Below are positions 40,901 through 53,935 of a stretch of 64,000 bases of DNA, piece by piece. Every line of letters begins with the position of its first letter. The first letter of the stretch is position 1. Source of the stretch: Gossypium raimondii. Taxonomy: Eukaryota; Streptophyta; Magnoliopsida; Malvales; Malvaceae. The translations under genes and the position numbers were made by a program. The notes beneath the pieces were generated by a model. The model saw only the letters and a program-made list of their open reading frames with translations, was not told the DNA's origin and made no database searches. Location: contig NC_068569.1 of the NCBI RefSeq assembly GCF_025698545.1, positions 5,518,001 to 5,582,000 on the forward strand, written 5' to 3'.

Positions 40901-42631
40901 TTTTTATGTTGGACTTAAATGTTTGGGAATCATTTGCCTTCACAAGATTTTGTTTTGCTTTTATCTAATCATATCGACTTAGCATAAGGTTAATTTGTAC
41001 ATATATTTTTCTCATGTTGCAGCGCATTACTATTCCTGAAATTTTGAAAGATGAATGGTTTAAAAAGGGTTACAAGCCTCCTGTGTTCAAGGAGAAAGAC
41101 GATACGAATTTAGACGATGTAGAAGCTGTTTTTAAAGATTATGAAGTAAGTTGATGCAGTCTTTCTCTAAGTTGACATCCGCATATTGGACAACTGCTGT
41201 TATATTTGGTGCTTCTTTGATTTTTAATCTTAATAATTTCAATATGTTGGTTAACATAACAGGAGCACCATGTAACAGAACAGAGAGACGAACAACCAAC
41301 AGCTATGAATGCATTTGAGTTAATTTCTATGTCAAAAGGGTTAAACCTTGGGAACCTGTTTGATGCAGAAGAGGTTTGTATGTTAAAAGGCTTTTCGTTT
41401 TTGTATATCAACTGTCAAAACCTGGTCATTACCTTTCCTTTGCATGACTTCATTGTCACTAGAAAGGAAACCTGAAATCCGCAGTATGTCCAGTGCCAAA
41501 TAGGACATTATCTGATATCAATAGGCTATCAAAGCCGATTAAGAAAGCAGACATATAGTGTCTATTTGCTTGAGAAAGATTACTAATAATATTATACTGG
41601 CTATTTACATCTAAATGTGAACCGTTGCTTGTTCCATTTTCTGCAGGGATTTAAGAGAGAAACAAGGTTTACATCTAAATGTCCTGCTAATGAGATCATC
41701 CATAAGATCGAAGAAGCTGCAAAGCCTCTCGGGTTTGATGTCCACAAGAAAAACTACAAGGTGAGTAAATCTTACACACGATATAATAAAGGTAATTATC
41801 GAAATCTATATATAAAGTTTATTTATTTTGTATTGTTTTTATGTAGATGAGACTCCAGAATTTGAAAGCAGGAAGAAAAGGAAACCTTAATGTCGCCACT
41901 GAGGTAACTTACAGTTAAAGCAACATTTTATTTTAAATCTTGGCTTACGTTTTGTATTTAATTAAACTGTTTATTTTGTTAATCAGATATTTCAAGTGGC
42001 ACCTAGTTTACATATGGTTGAGGTCCGAAAAGCAAAGGGGGACACATTGGAATTCAATACGGTACCCCATGATTCTCTCATTACAATTTCATTACATTTT
42101 TTAGATGTATCGTATTGTTAGAGTTATGTAACGGCATATAATTGGTTATACCTGATGGAAATGGAAGAACGTTTTTGCCGGTAGAAAGAAGTTGGTTAAA
42201 TGCAAATGGAAAGTTCCAAATGACTTCGATTCCTGTCATAGTTTTGGATTAGTCCTTATATTGTCACTATTATATTATACGAGTTAGACCATTATTGCCC
42301 ATCACAAAGCATCTTACATCTCAATAATGTCTAAAATTTGTTGTCCGATCGTGAGACTGAAATTCTCCAATGTTAAACACACATGCTCTAGCTTATCTGC
42401 TTACTCAAACCAAGTATCAAACCTGTCTGCTGGTCTTTAAATAGACAACATACATGAGTTGCAGTTGATTTCTCGTGTTTCTAAACTCACTCAGTCGTTA
42501 CCGAGATTATTATTTTGCTGGCGATTAAAAGGTTTGGGGTTTTTCTTTTGCAGTTCTACAAAAGCCTTTCGACCTGTCTGGAAGATGTTGTCTGGAAAAC
42601 GGAGGAGGACATGAAAGAAGTGCACGTTTGA
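37978..42631 (+). CDS. CIPK3: CBL-interacting protein kinase, CIPK3/CIPK26 group
   Basis: Fourteen exons: 37978-38148, 38294-38356, 38945-39016, 39188-39295, 39421-39501, 39741-39794, 39901-40026, 40107-40196, 41023-41145, 41263-41373, 41647-41760, 41847-41903, 41987-42061 and 42554-42631, giving 440 residues. Every intron is phase 0. The SNF1-type kinase domain has [18 protein letters not shown] (Asp136), DFG (154-156), [13 protein letters not shown] in the activation loop and WSCGVILF. The regulatory part has the NAF motif (Asn312-Ala-Phe) that binds calcium sensors of the CBL family, then the phosphatase-interaction region (about 340-395). CIPKs link calcium signals to ion transporters. 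The [22 protein letters not shown] start and [19 protein letters not shown] fit CIPK3 best, but CIPK26 is close. The intron-rich CIPK clade is consistent. Confidence 0.93.
38364..38382. repeat. (CT)n microsatellite in CIPK intron 2
   Basis: About nine CT units directly after the splice donor region of intron 2. Confidence 0.9.
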
Positions 42632-44377
42632 GTTGACCCATGTTTCCAAGTTGAATGAAAATTGTGGATGGTTTTGTTGTTGTTTGTTGAATGTTGAATG
42701 TTGTTTTTGGCCCAATATATCTTCATTCTTTTCTAGGATTAAACAGCCATGGTGGTTCTAGTTGTTTTCCATGTTATTAGTTATTGGAAAGCATGGATAA
42801 TTCCCATGGAATGTGGTGGTTGTATTTACCCTTTAAAATGTTAATGATGATTAAATGTTTCATGATATTTGCCAAGAAAAAAGGTAAATCCTTATGTTTT
42901 GATTTTGTTTCCTCCACTAAATATTATCCTATGCTATTCTTTTACATGAATTAATTCCACAACCCTATTTGTGTTAGTGAAAAAACCCTGTGTGAAGGGT
43001 AATAATCTTTTGTTTCATCCGACTTTAGAAATTACTTTGTTAAGTGGTAAAATAAACACGAAGAATAAAATAATATATATATATATATATTTTTGCAATA
43101 AACATTTAACTGTGTAAAAATAATGCTCTCGATAAACACGATTGAATATCAAACTTTCATTAACTTGACATAATGATAAATTTAGTTCTTAATATTTATA
43201 TTATTTTATCATTTTGATATTAATTTTTTATAGATTGTTTTGACCTCTATTTTAAAATTTGAGTTAAATTATTTATTTTTAGGTGGAAAAATTGATTGGG
43301 TGACAACTTACTATCAATTCACATTGACTTTATAATTTTTTTAAAAAATAATATAAATTGCTAAAAGATTCAACAAATTTTAATAAGGTTTATAAGTTAG
43401 AAAGAAAAAAAACCTACGTCAATAATGAATTACATGTAAACGGTCACATGCCCTATCACGTTAATGCTATTAAATTTTTATCAGTTCAATCAAATTATTT
43501 AATTTAAAATAAAAATTAACTAATTTTTAGGGTTGAGGTAAAATGATACTTTCAAAATAATTAAAAATAATTAAGGGCAATAATAAATCTTAAGTGCTAA
43601 TTTTATTATCATGCTTGTTAAATTTAATCATTGATTTGTTAAAATATTAATTTATTAAGATATGATGTTGATAATTTTAATGTTTATATTTATATTACTA
43701 ATATGAGATATGATGCACAAATTATCATATACCGAAATCGGTAAGTAAAAATATTAAAAATGTGATAATTGAATTATATCAATTTAGTTTTAATTTAAAA
43801 AATTAATCTTTAATATTTATACATTGTATAATTTGATTTTTTACATATTTATTTTTTGTGACATTGAATATTAATTAAAAAATGAGAAAAAATTATTATT
43901 TTACATTATTGTATATTTTCAATCAAATTTAGGTGATGAATTTCTATCTTTAGCTTTTTATGTAAAAGAATCAAAGTAAAATAAAACTGTAAAAAAATTT
44001 TAAATTACACAATATACAAATATTGAGGATTAAATTTGTTATTATGCTAATTTTAAAACTATCACCTTTAGTAAGTTGTTGACTGAAAAAGGCAAAATTA
44101 ATTTGTTAGATGATGATTTTATAACTTTTTATAGTTGTATGATTAAAAATTATTAATAATTGAATAACTAATAATAAAATTTACCTAAATAAATAAAATG
44201 AATAATACATTTTCTTAGGAAAAAGATTTCAATTCAAATTTTATTTTGATTTAAGAGTGAGTTCTATTAAATTTATTTTAATTATTGATTTTATTATTGT
44301 GATAATTAATTTTGATTATAAATATTCAAATTTATTTATATTTAAGATTTTTTAAAACATACTTATGATTATAATAG
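42632..44377. other. Intergenic DNA between CIPK and phytocyanin genes
   Basis: No gene. Left part is the CIPK 3' UTR. An (AT)n run lies at about 43071-43090. Sequence from about 43180 to 43560 has the TTTAGTTCTTAATATTTA style of a diffuse repeat, loosely similar to 54685-54960; not resolved further. Confidence 0.45.
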
Positions 44378-44499
44378 TGGGTTTAGATGGACGATGAATT
44401 TATCTATAGTTAGTGTAAAAATAACGGTGATGATGAGATTCAACACTGTAACATGAAACAAAAAGTAAATTAAACTCACAGCATCTATCTAAATTTTCC
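44378..44499. mobile_element. Degenerate copy of the Tourist-like MITE
   Basis: Starts GTGGGTTTAGATGGACGATG and contains GTAAAAATAACGGTG and ACAAAAAGTAAATTAAAC, which appear in the same order at 34436-34585. Ends and target duplication are decayed. Confidence 0.6.
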
Positions 44500-44706
44500 T
44501 AAATTTAACTAGAAAAAATAACATTTTGGAACACAATCATGCCGAACAAGAAATTAATAAATAAATCATGATTTTAAAATTATTGTATTATATTACTACT
44601 TCTGTTATTTTACAAAAACCAGATATATAATCCTAAACACACCCTCGCAAATCCTAAAGTATAAGGAGAAAAAGAATATAGTAATAATAAAAAAATTTCT
44701 GGAGCA

Positions 44707-46316
44707 TCAAATTTTGAAAAATATGCAAACAATTTGTAAGAATATTAAAAGCCCATAGAATTTGGTATTAAAATAAACCGATCCCGAACCAGAAGCTTCA
44801 TCCTTATCGCTTTCCTCTTCAATGGGATGATTGAAGTTGGCAGGCACGATGGTTTCAGGGGCGGAGTCATCGCCCCTGTAATCAGGGCTGTTGGGCGCCG
44901 GCGCATCATCCGACGGATCTAAGCTCTTCGGCAGCCCTTGGCCGTGGGTGACGTTTATCTTGAAATGCTGACCATTGTTACATTGCTCCCCATCGTAATC
45001 ACTGGAAAAGAAATAGTTCATCCCTTCTTTCAGTAGAGGAACCGCTACTGAGATTGGATGAGGCGCCGTGGACGAAGGATCCGTCGCCGACCATTCGATC
45101 GTGTCGTTTTGAAGAGCGTCGTCGTAATCGCAGAACTTGTATGTGGTGAAATTGTATGTTTGGATTACTGAATGGTTGTTATCCGTATTGAAGACTGTGC
45201 GTTAAACGAAATCAAAACGATGTCGTGAAAACCAACAATTCTAATGTAACACCAGTTTTTGCATTAAAAAAAAAAACAAAGAATAAATTAATTTATGTAG
45301 ACAAAACTCTCTATATCTAATGATGCATATTTAATTCAAAGCCATACCCTAACAAGTTTTAACATAATCTAACATTATAAACCTATTAATTCGGCTAAAA
45401 TACATCGATTTAAGTCAGTGTGACAAGTAAAAAATCATTATCAGCCAGGTTGGAAAAGGGGGTGTTGAGAGGATGCATGTTATGTTCAAAGTCCAAGAAT
45501 CTAATGCCCTCAACTTTTAGTATGTCAGTCAGCAAAAATATTCTGACAATGGAATTTGCACATGGGATAGGAGGCTTCTTGCAACACAATCCATCTCTTT
45601 TATCCCTTCCCATTTACCGATTTCTATCAACTCCATGGCAGATTAACAGCTAAAACTCAAAAACACAAACCAATTTTGAAGAAAGGTTGAGATTTATATT
45701 AGGCCAACTGTCTAGGATAGATGTGAAAATCTCATATGTAAGTATATATTTAAGACAGTAAAATGAAATCTATAGCTGAGATGAGGTATGAGTGAGAGAA
45801 AAATTAAGAAGAAATCAAGGGATCATCCAAATTTGGATTAGTCTCTGTTTCATCTTTTACAAAAAGAAATTCAGCCAAAGAAAAAAGGGGGATGTTGTTA
45901 AAAAAACTGCACAACAGATCAAGTAATGGAGCTTTTCATTAACTTAAAGATCTCCCTACTTAAAAAAGTTTTTAAAACATTTACTTACTTTGGGGTCGAC
46001 AAGATTTTCTTCTATTAATGGATATTTACTAAAAATCCATAGATTTTCATCACATATGATTCAAAGAGGAAACTAAACAAATATATAAAAAGGACTTACT
46101 GAGGAAATCTCCCAAGCTGAAGTTCTTGGAATCAGCCCATTTCTGGTAATTAACATCAGGCTTTTCGAGGGCATCAAACCAACCAAGGGAACCACCGACT
46201 GTGTAGTTCTTGTAAGCACTGACGGATCCTGAACAGGAGAGCACCACGAGACAAGAAACAATGGTGATGAGTTGCAGAACTGAAGTACTGTAGTTATAAC
46301 CAGAACTTTGTCCCAT
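44707..46316 (-). CDS. Phytocyanin / early-nodulin-like protein, probably GPI-anchored
   Basis: Two exons, 46316-46100 and 45194-44707, give 234 residues; the single intron is GT-AG, phase 1. It has a signal peptide (about residues 1-34), then a plastocyanin-like domain from YTVGGSLGWF to about residue 130. This includes NNHSVIQTY (the usual first copper-ligand region), FCDY and EQCNNGQHFKINV. The second histidine of a true copper site (GHC in active phytocyanins) is replaced by EQC. Copper binding is therefore doubtful, as in early-nodulin-like proteins. An acidic Asp/Glu/Pro/Ser tail follows, then a hydrophobic end (GLLIFLQIVCIFF) typical of a GPI signal. Likely an extracellular plasma-membrane protein; precise role unknown. 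Confidence 0.85.
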
Positions 46317-46398
46317 GTTTCTTGAGTTTCTGTAATGGGTTTTTGTGGACTGTATAGAAGTAGGCGACTTTAAAGCAATGGAATAGCTAAAGTTGTGA

Positions 46399-46406
46399 TT
46401 TATATA
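46399..46406 (-). promoter_or_regulatory. TATA box of the phytocyanin-like gene
   Basis: TATATAAA on the minus strand about 83 bp before the ATG, a plausible core promoter distance given a 50-bp leader. Confidence 0.55.
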
Positions 46407-47458
46407 TGTAGCCTTGCCTTTTGCATGGAATTACTAGATTGGTGTCTCTTATCTTTTTTTGATGGTCCCACAGTCACATTCAACCTCTTTTCCCTATAAC
46501 AACCGAGTAAATGATAAGAAAGGAATAAGTAATAATCTCCTAATAAGTTATTCATTACCTCAAACTCCACTAATCCACTCACTATTACGTTCTGAATCTG
46601 AGTAACAAGTCATTCAATAGAAATGATTTAAGATATAGTTTATATCTTATTCATATAAATTATGTAGGTTAAATTTGATGTATTTTATTATTATTTAAGA
46701 AATATTAATATATATAATATTTTAGAACGATATGATAAGAATATCGAATCAATTAAAATTTATATATATGATTAGTACAATTATATTAATAAATTCAACG
46801 GTTGAATTGTTAAAATATTAATTATATAAAGATATACAAAATAGTATAAATGAGTGTCTCAATTTACAAGGTCACAACAACATGGTATAAATGTTCCTTT
46901 TCTCATTGTATGTAAAACTTTTAACTCAAAATTATAACCTATTAATCAAGTATTTATTTACCTTAAAATAATCTAAATTCAAATCACTATTATAAAACAT
47001 TAATATTGTAGGACATATGGAAACTGAAATGCCGGCGGGTTAACTCAACAGCTTAATTAGTCAAATTTCAATAATTCATGATTGATCCAAAAGTCACTGC
47101 TTGAAGTTAAATTAAGGGTTGACCTTTGAGTTTAGTGACTTATCTTTTTCATTGAAATATAGTAGGACTAATATCTCATAAAAAAATTGTTGCTCTCAAT
47201 TTTAAATTTATTATTTACATAAAAGTTAATTTTTACTATTACAATATTAAAAAATTTAAAAATAACAATATTTAAATTTGTGTCATCTAATAAATTAAAA
47301 AAAACTCAAACTATTGCTTCATATAAATTCTTAACAAAAAAAAAGTCGCACTTTGTATTTGGTATACTAAAAGAATTGTAAATATTCAGATAATTTACTT
47401 TTAAAACTTATCCTTATATTTTTTATATTATTTTTTTGATGAATTATAAGAAAAGAGT
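46407..47458. other. AT-rich intergenic DNA
   Basis: Upstream of the phytocyanin-like gene; no gene recognised. Confidence 0.5.
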
Positions 47459-47545
47459 AAAACTCTAACAACAACGCGATTAAGCAACTCGAACTCAAGC
47501 CATGCCTAAGACGATGAACATCCTAATCATCAGGCCAACACACAT
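47459..47545 (-). repeat. tRNA-like (possible SINE) fragment
   Basis: On the minus strand TGGCCTGATGATTAGG (A-box-like) is followed about 25 bp later by GAGTTCGAGTTGC (B-box-like). That spacing and order fit an RNA polymerase III internal promoter. No full tRNA cloverleaf and no target duplication could be defined. Confidence 0.35.
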
Positions 47546-49965
47546 TAATATTTTTAAATTTAGAAACATGAAAGGAGCTGAAAATTTTAGTGTTTTTTTT
47601 TATCCCGACTTTATCCTTCTCAAATGAAAAACAGATTAAATATATAAAAATCCATTTTAAATAATCTGCCATGAATTAGGTTAGTTTCAAGTTTAATCCA
47701 TGGGGATGGGATTGGGAGGGAGGCTTCTATAAATGTGAAAGCATGAGCATATGAATATTGAAAGGGGCAGATATACCATCCGTGGCATTAAAATTCTTTT
47801 ACTACATCACTATTATTTTAACACGTGGACAATCACATTTCATTTCCATATTCCATAGCATATGATCCAATTAATTCTTATCAACTAGATGCAACCACTT
47901 TGATTCCATCTGCTACACCACTGAAATAATTACTGCTACAATTGATCTACTTGCTGTGTGATTAATGGGAAAAAATATGGTTGTTATTAATAATAAAAAT
48001 AGATATACATAGTTTCCAAAAATATTTACTTTCAAATTTTAATTTATAAAAAAAAACCATATAACTTTCGTAAATGTATGTTTTATTCTGATTTTAGAAT
48101 AACTTTCTTGAGAATTTTGAGTCACCAAGTCATACTTTAAAACTAATAAAAGAAATCTCAAAGATATTAATGTATTTGTCTTATGTAGTAGTTAAGAAGT
48201 CATCTAAAATGAATCACAAAAGGACATAAATAACAGCCAATTGATTGAGAAGTTAGGTGATTTGTTGCTTAGCCTGAAGAAAGATTGGGTTGTCATTTGA
48301 AAAATCAATCAAACCACCACCCAACAAACAAATAACATATTCCTATGTTAATATATATATATATATATATTTCAAGATTAATGTTTGGTATATTATTAGT
48401 TAGATTTTTTAATTTTGTAAGTACCATATATCCTCACAATTTTTCTAATTTTTTTAATTATACTTTAAATAGAATGCGTGTTAATGCTAAATGCTTGTAG
48501 TTGTGGAATTTAAAAATTTCAATAGTAATAGTTTAAATATTTTTTATTTAATGGTAAGGTTGAAATTTTAAGAATTTTGAGTTTTAAGTTTAACTTTCAC
48601 TTTGCATAAATAATATTTGAGTTTTGACTCCATATTTTATTTTAGTTTAAATCTCATATCTCACCTCGTGTAGGACATTTTAGATTTATTTAGACATATA
48701 TATTTAAATACATATTAATTTCCAGTCTAATTATAGGTTATAATAATCAATTTTGATAATAAAATAATTATTTATATTTATATTTGCCATTGCGATTAAC
48801 TTTGTATTTAGAGTAAAAGAGCAGACTTCTCTATGTAATTTATGCATCGCCAAATAATTCATATTCTTCTTTTTCTGTCAAAGTTTGTTAGGATTAATTG
48901 TTTAAACATTATATAATAATAATAATAATAATAATTTTAGAAGTTAAAAGAATTATAATTTTATTCAGATGTCCATAAGTTCCATCAAGCTTTGATAATA
49001 AAAATATTTGCTTGACCAAGATCCAATTCCCGAGTTTATTGAGGTTTGTGTTTATCTTTAAAGTTCAAAATATATTTCTATAATTTATCTATATCGATTA
49101 TTAAATATTTTATTGAGTTGGTATCACATTTAATCGAGTGACCAACTCGATTAGAAAAATTATGAAAATATGTTTTCATAATTAAAATAAATTATATTAT
49201 TCAAAGCTAATTTAATTTTATTACTTACATAATAATAAAAATATGCATATGGTAATATTTGAACCCAAATTAATTGGGTTAGTAAAATTTTAATTTACCA
49301 CTCAACTAAGCTTTATATTAAATTTTTTATACATTTCAAATTTTCTTATACATGATTTATTACCTCCATCAATTGCATATATATATTAATGTAAGGGTGA
49401 ATATTTGATACACTAACGATGTGTTTTTTTATTCCATAAGCAGCCTTAAAAATTTGACATGTATCTTTTTTAAAATATTTATTTTAATTTTTTTTGCTGT
49501 ACCCCTATAAGATATTTGTCAATCCTATTGACCCTGCATGGAGTCTAAAAACTCTACTTCTACCAAACAATTTCCTTTAATGTATTTGGTTGAGTTGGTG
49601 TTATAAGTTAACTCAACACCGACTCGAGATTGATGACAATACTATGATAAATAATTTTAATTTAATTTTTTTCATTTTAACATTATACCAAATAGGTGAT
49701 TTATACATGGTGTTGAGATTTTTAATATTTTAGTGTATTTAATAATTAAAATTAAATAAAAAGTTTCATTAAAAGAAACTCGGGTTTATTTTGAATTTTG
49801 AAACTGTTATTCAAAGTCTGAACCGAATTTGATATGGCTGGCATACTAAGGTTAAACCCAAGGTTATATCTAATTCATACTTGATAACAATTTTGTTTAG
49901 AGTGACAGGCTAGTTTCAAACAAAGATTTGAAGCCTGAGTTCTAGTTTTGATTGCTATATTAATG
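47546..49965. other. AT-rich intergenic DNA
   Basis: No gene in 2.4 kb. An (AT)n run lies at about 48351-48370 and an (ATA)n run at about 48913-48935. Confidence 0.5.
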
Positions 49966-50640
49966 AGCGTTAGATCGAATTGAGTGAAAAAATTTTAAGT
50001 TAATCGAGTTCATAAGTCATATTTTATCATCCTAACTTAATTTGAATTTTTTCGAATCAAGTTGAGTGAAATTAAATTCGAGTCGAATTGAGTAAATGAA
50101 ATTTGAGTCGAATCGAATTAAATTGTTCGAGTTTAATTAAAAATTAAACATGTCAAATGAAAATATTGTTACAATATAACTAATTTTATGTTAGAGCACA
50201 TAAATTTGAAACCATATATATTTGATTTTTTTCAAAACAAAATAATAATAAAATACTTGAATATGATAAATTTGAATCATTAAATAGGTCCCAAAATTAT
50301 TATTTTAGAAAAATTTTAAAATTTTTATATTTTTAAAATTTAAATCTTGAATTTTTTTATAAATATTTAGAATTTTAAAAATTATTTTGAAATTATTTTG
50401 TAATTTTTGTTGAGAGAGAGACCAAATTGTTCATTTTCAAAGTTGACAGAGACCATAATGATATTTACACCAATCTGTTATTTGAATTATTCGAATTGTG
50501 AAATTCAACTCGACTTGAACTCGAAACTCAAATTGAGTTATTCGAGTTTACTTGAATAATTCGAATAACTTATTCAATTAACTTAATTTTTTTTTCGATT
50601 TTTTCGAATTGAATCAAATTTTACTCACGTTTTATCATGT
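49966..50640. repeat. TCGAATT-rich inverted repeat element
   Basis: Two blocks rich in words such as TTCGAGT, GAATCGAATT and ATTCGAATT (about 49966-50140 and 50475-50635) lie in opposite orientation around an AT-rich core. It looks like a decayed MITE-type element; ends not defined. Confidence 0.4.
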
Positions 50641-52810
50641 TTGATTTGTGTTTTTTTAAATGTTGATATAAAATTGGTAGTTAAGAGTTGGTTCATATGG
50701 AATGGGGAGAGTTGTAGTAATAGCTAGCTAATAGGGTGATAGTTTGGATTTTATATAATTAGTGGAGGAAATTTATATTTTAGTTAGGTCTCTTATATGA
50801 TAAGGTTAATGGTAGAGTCATGAATGGATAAAAACTTCTGAAAATTTGAAAAATTTTGTTTGGATAAATAATATTTTTTAAAAATAAGTTATTGAATTTA
50901 ACGAATTAAAAATAATAGTTATATTAAAATAAATAATATAAAAATTCAATATGTGTATCATTGTATTTGTAAAATTTCATAAATATTTATAGTAAAAATG
51001 TTAAAATATATATTAGAATTAAATAAAATTATGTTTTGAAGTTTTAGTTCTTATAATAAGATCATATGTAATTAATGAAATAAAACATAAGGAATTTTGA
51101 AAATCACTTATTTAAGTGAAATTTAAAAGAGAAATTCAATTACTAAAATATCCTCCAAAATTACTCATGAATTTTGAAGTTCTCCAAATTTTGTATTCAA
51201 CAAATAAATTCACTTTTAGAAATTTGAAAATATTGCTATAAATGAAATCCCTCATCCAAAAACACTCAGTTGATGATAGAGTTATTGGAAATTTTATTAC
51301 ACGTGGACTTGGATGGAATGCAAATTAGAAAAAAATTATTGTTTGATGAAATTACAAGTTATTGAATCACAAAAACTTATAATTCAGGTAAACAAAATAT
51401 TTTATTGTTTCGGCCTTGGTAATAAAAAGAGTTTCCGAATGAATTTTGATATTTTCTAATAACGAGCTATATGACAAATATTCAGGAGTCTTTGGTTAGG
51501 TGAGTTCTTCTCGAGTCAAACCTTCTACTATCAAAATAATTGATTTGATGGGATATCAAGATAGAATAATTATATATAATAACATTTAAATTATTTTGTC
51601 TTTATTTTTATTTTCATTTTAATATATAAAATCAAAGTTTTTTAATCCAAATGTTTAAGGTTTTAAATTAAATTCTCAAGTTTTAGGGTTTAGTTTATTT
51701 TCATCAATACATACACATTAAGTATTATTATTAGCTACATTGTCAGAAGAGGAAAAAAATTCATAAACAACATTAAGATGCTGACATTTATTTTATAGTC
51801 TTTTAAGTATATTTTAAGGTGTACCTCTCATGGATGCTGTACCAAATAATAATAATTCATATTTGTCCTCTTAAATATAAAAAATTCTATTTAATCCTTT
51901 TAAAAATAATAAAATTATATATATAAATTCCTTAAAAATTTATAATTCAATTTCATCCTCTCTAAACAAAATTTTAGCTTCCTCTTGAATGTCTCCTCTT
52001 AAGATTTTTTTAATTCCATAATAAATAGTTGGCAGAATAATAAATCATAAAAATGTAAAAAAAAATAATACAAATAAATAAAACATAATTCTCTCTTCGG
52101 CACATGAAAATAGATAAGATATTGGACTTATCATCATTAGTGGAAGTGGGAAGCAGCTCAAATCCAAGAGGCAGGAAAAAGATGGGTAGTGCCGTCCGTA
52201 CCGACGGCTTTCGAATTCTTTTTTCAGTGAATTTGGTTGACATAAATTCATATTTATTAATTATTTATGTTTAAACTAATTATAAAAAATACTATCAGAT
52301 ATTAGGAGTGAAATAAAAAAAAAACTTACCAAGAAGATTAAGAAATTGCTATGTATATTTTATTTATTAATTATTAATATAATTTAAGAATACTTATAAC
52401 TTCTTAATATATAACAAATAGCTTCTTGATATTAACTTGCGAAATTTTTAATTCTATGATTAGTGTAAAGAATAATTATTTTTATAAATATACAAATATT
52501 AATGTAAAATAAAATTAATTATTTTCGGTAACAGTCCCAAAAAAATCGAACACTTCGGGGTACAAAATTATTATTAATTTACTAATATTTTTAAAAAAAG
52601 AGGTAGACAACTGGACCAGTGGAGATCATGTGAATGTTATCGAAATTAACTAAGCGTCGGTGGCTTATTCGAAACAGTGCATGTTTTATGTTTGTGCCTT
52701 TGCCACCTAATCTTTTGATTCATGTGCTTACGTCCACGGATTGCCACGTGCATCCCCTCTTTTATTTTTTATTATTCGAAGTGATAAAATGAATTCTAAT
52801 TTTTAAGAAT
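50641..52810. other. AT-rich intergenic DNA
   Basis: No gene accepted. A minus-strand open frame at 52010-52251 covers a slightly GC-richer patch, but I recognise no family and see no flanking exons. Confidence 0.45.
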
Positions 52811-53935
52811 ATATCGAAAGGACTAAATATACAAATTAGCCCTGAACACATTTTTTGGATCATATCGTCTTTGACATCCATTACACAGATTGATTCCTAT
52901 ACTAACATTATTTGTTTTTTTAAGAATTTGTTGATGTGGATAAACATGAGGCTGACACGTGGAGAATAAGGAGATGATATGTGAATTAATCTTTAACTAT
53001 TCATAAAAAATTGAAAAAATTTAAAACCTGTTAAAAGTATAAGAAATATATAAATTATAAAACTTCAAAAATAATATAATATAAATTGAAAATAAAATAA
53101 AATTTAGTTAAAATTTCAACAAATTAAATATGTTTAAAAATAGATAAATTTGCTTAAACTTTTAGAAAGTTACAAGAAATTGTAAAAATATAAAATATAA
53201 AAATATTTTAAAAATTAAAGAAACAAAAATTGATCGGTTGACGTTGGTCAACTTCTTGTTAGCGTTGGACAATGCTAGACAAGCCAGGTTAAATTCGATC
53301 AACGCCCGATCAATTTTTCATTATTTTTTGTTTTCTCTTTTTTTTTTTGTAAATTTCTACAAAAATTGATTATTTTTTACTTGTTGTATATTTTTTATTT
53401 TATTTGTTATATATTTATAGATTTTAAAATTTATTTAATTTTTGAATGTTTAAAGAGTAAGCTTTTAAGTGTTAAATTATAATTTAATTTTTAATTTAAT
53501 TTTTTGTATATTCAATTTTTTGAAATTTATAATTTATTATATCACTTACAAATTTTTTTAAAAAAAATGGCCACGTGTTGTCCCCTTATTTCTCCACGTT
53601 TCGCCCCATACTTGTTTATATCAGCAAAATCTTCAAAACAAATTGTGTTAGTGTAAGGATCAATCTGTGTAATGGATGCCAACTTTAGGGACTAAGATGA
53701 TCCAAAAAAATTTTAGGGGTAAATATGAGAAAATTTATTAAGCTCAGGGCCCAATCTATATATTAAGCTTTAAAAGAACTAACGGTGTTAACCATAATGA
53801 CCAATTTATGTAATGGATGCTAACCTTAGGGACCAATATGGTCCAAAAAAACAGTTTAAAAACCAATTTGAAAAAAATTACTAAATTTAAGGGTGAATCT
53901 ATATATTAAGCCAAAAAGAAAAGGACTAAAAGCTT
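52811..53935. repeat. Inverted-repeat element with a duplicated right end
   Basis: The left arm (about 52815-52985) and right arm (about 53570-53720, reverse complement) share TTTTTTGGATCAT, CATCCATTACACAGATTGAT and ACGTGGAGAA. The last ~100 bp of the right arm is repeated directly at about 53795-53905 (ATGTAATGGATGC, TTAGGGACCAATATGGTCC, ATCTATATATTAAGC). A MITE-like or MULE-like origin is likely, but no target duplication was found. Confidence 0.55.

Noticed and set aside
52010-52251. Minus-strand frames of about 70-77 codons
   Set aside because: No recognised domain, no splice partners, and both overlapping frames are equally open.
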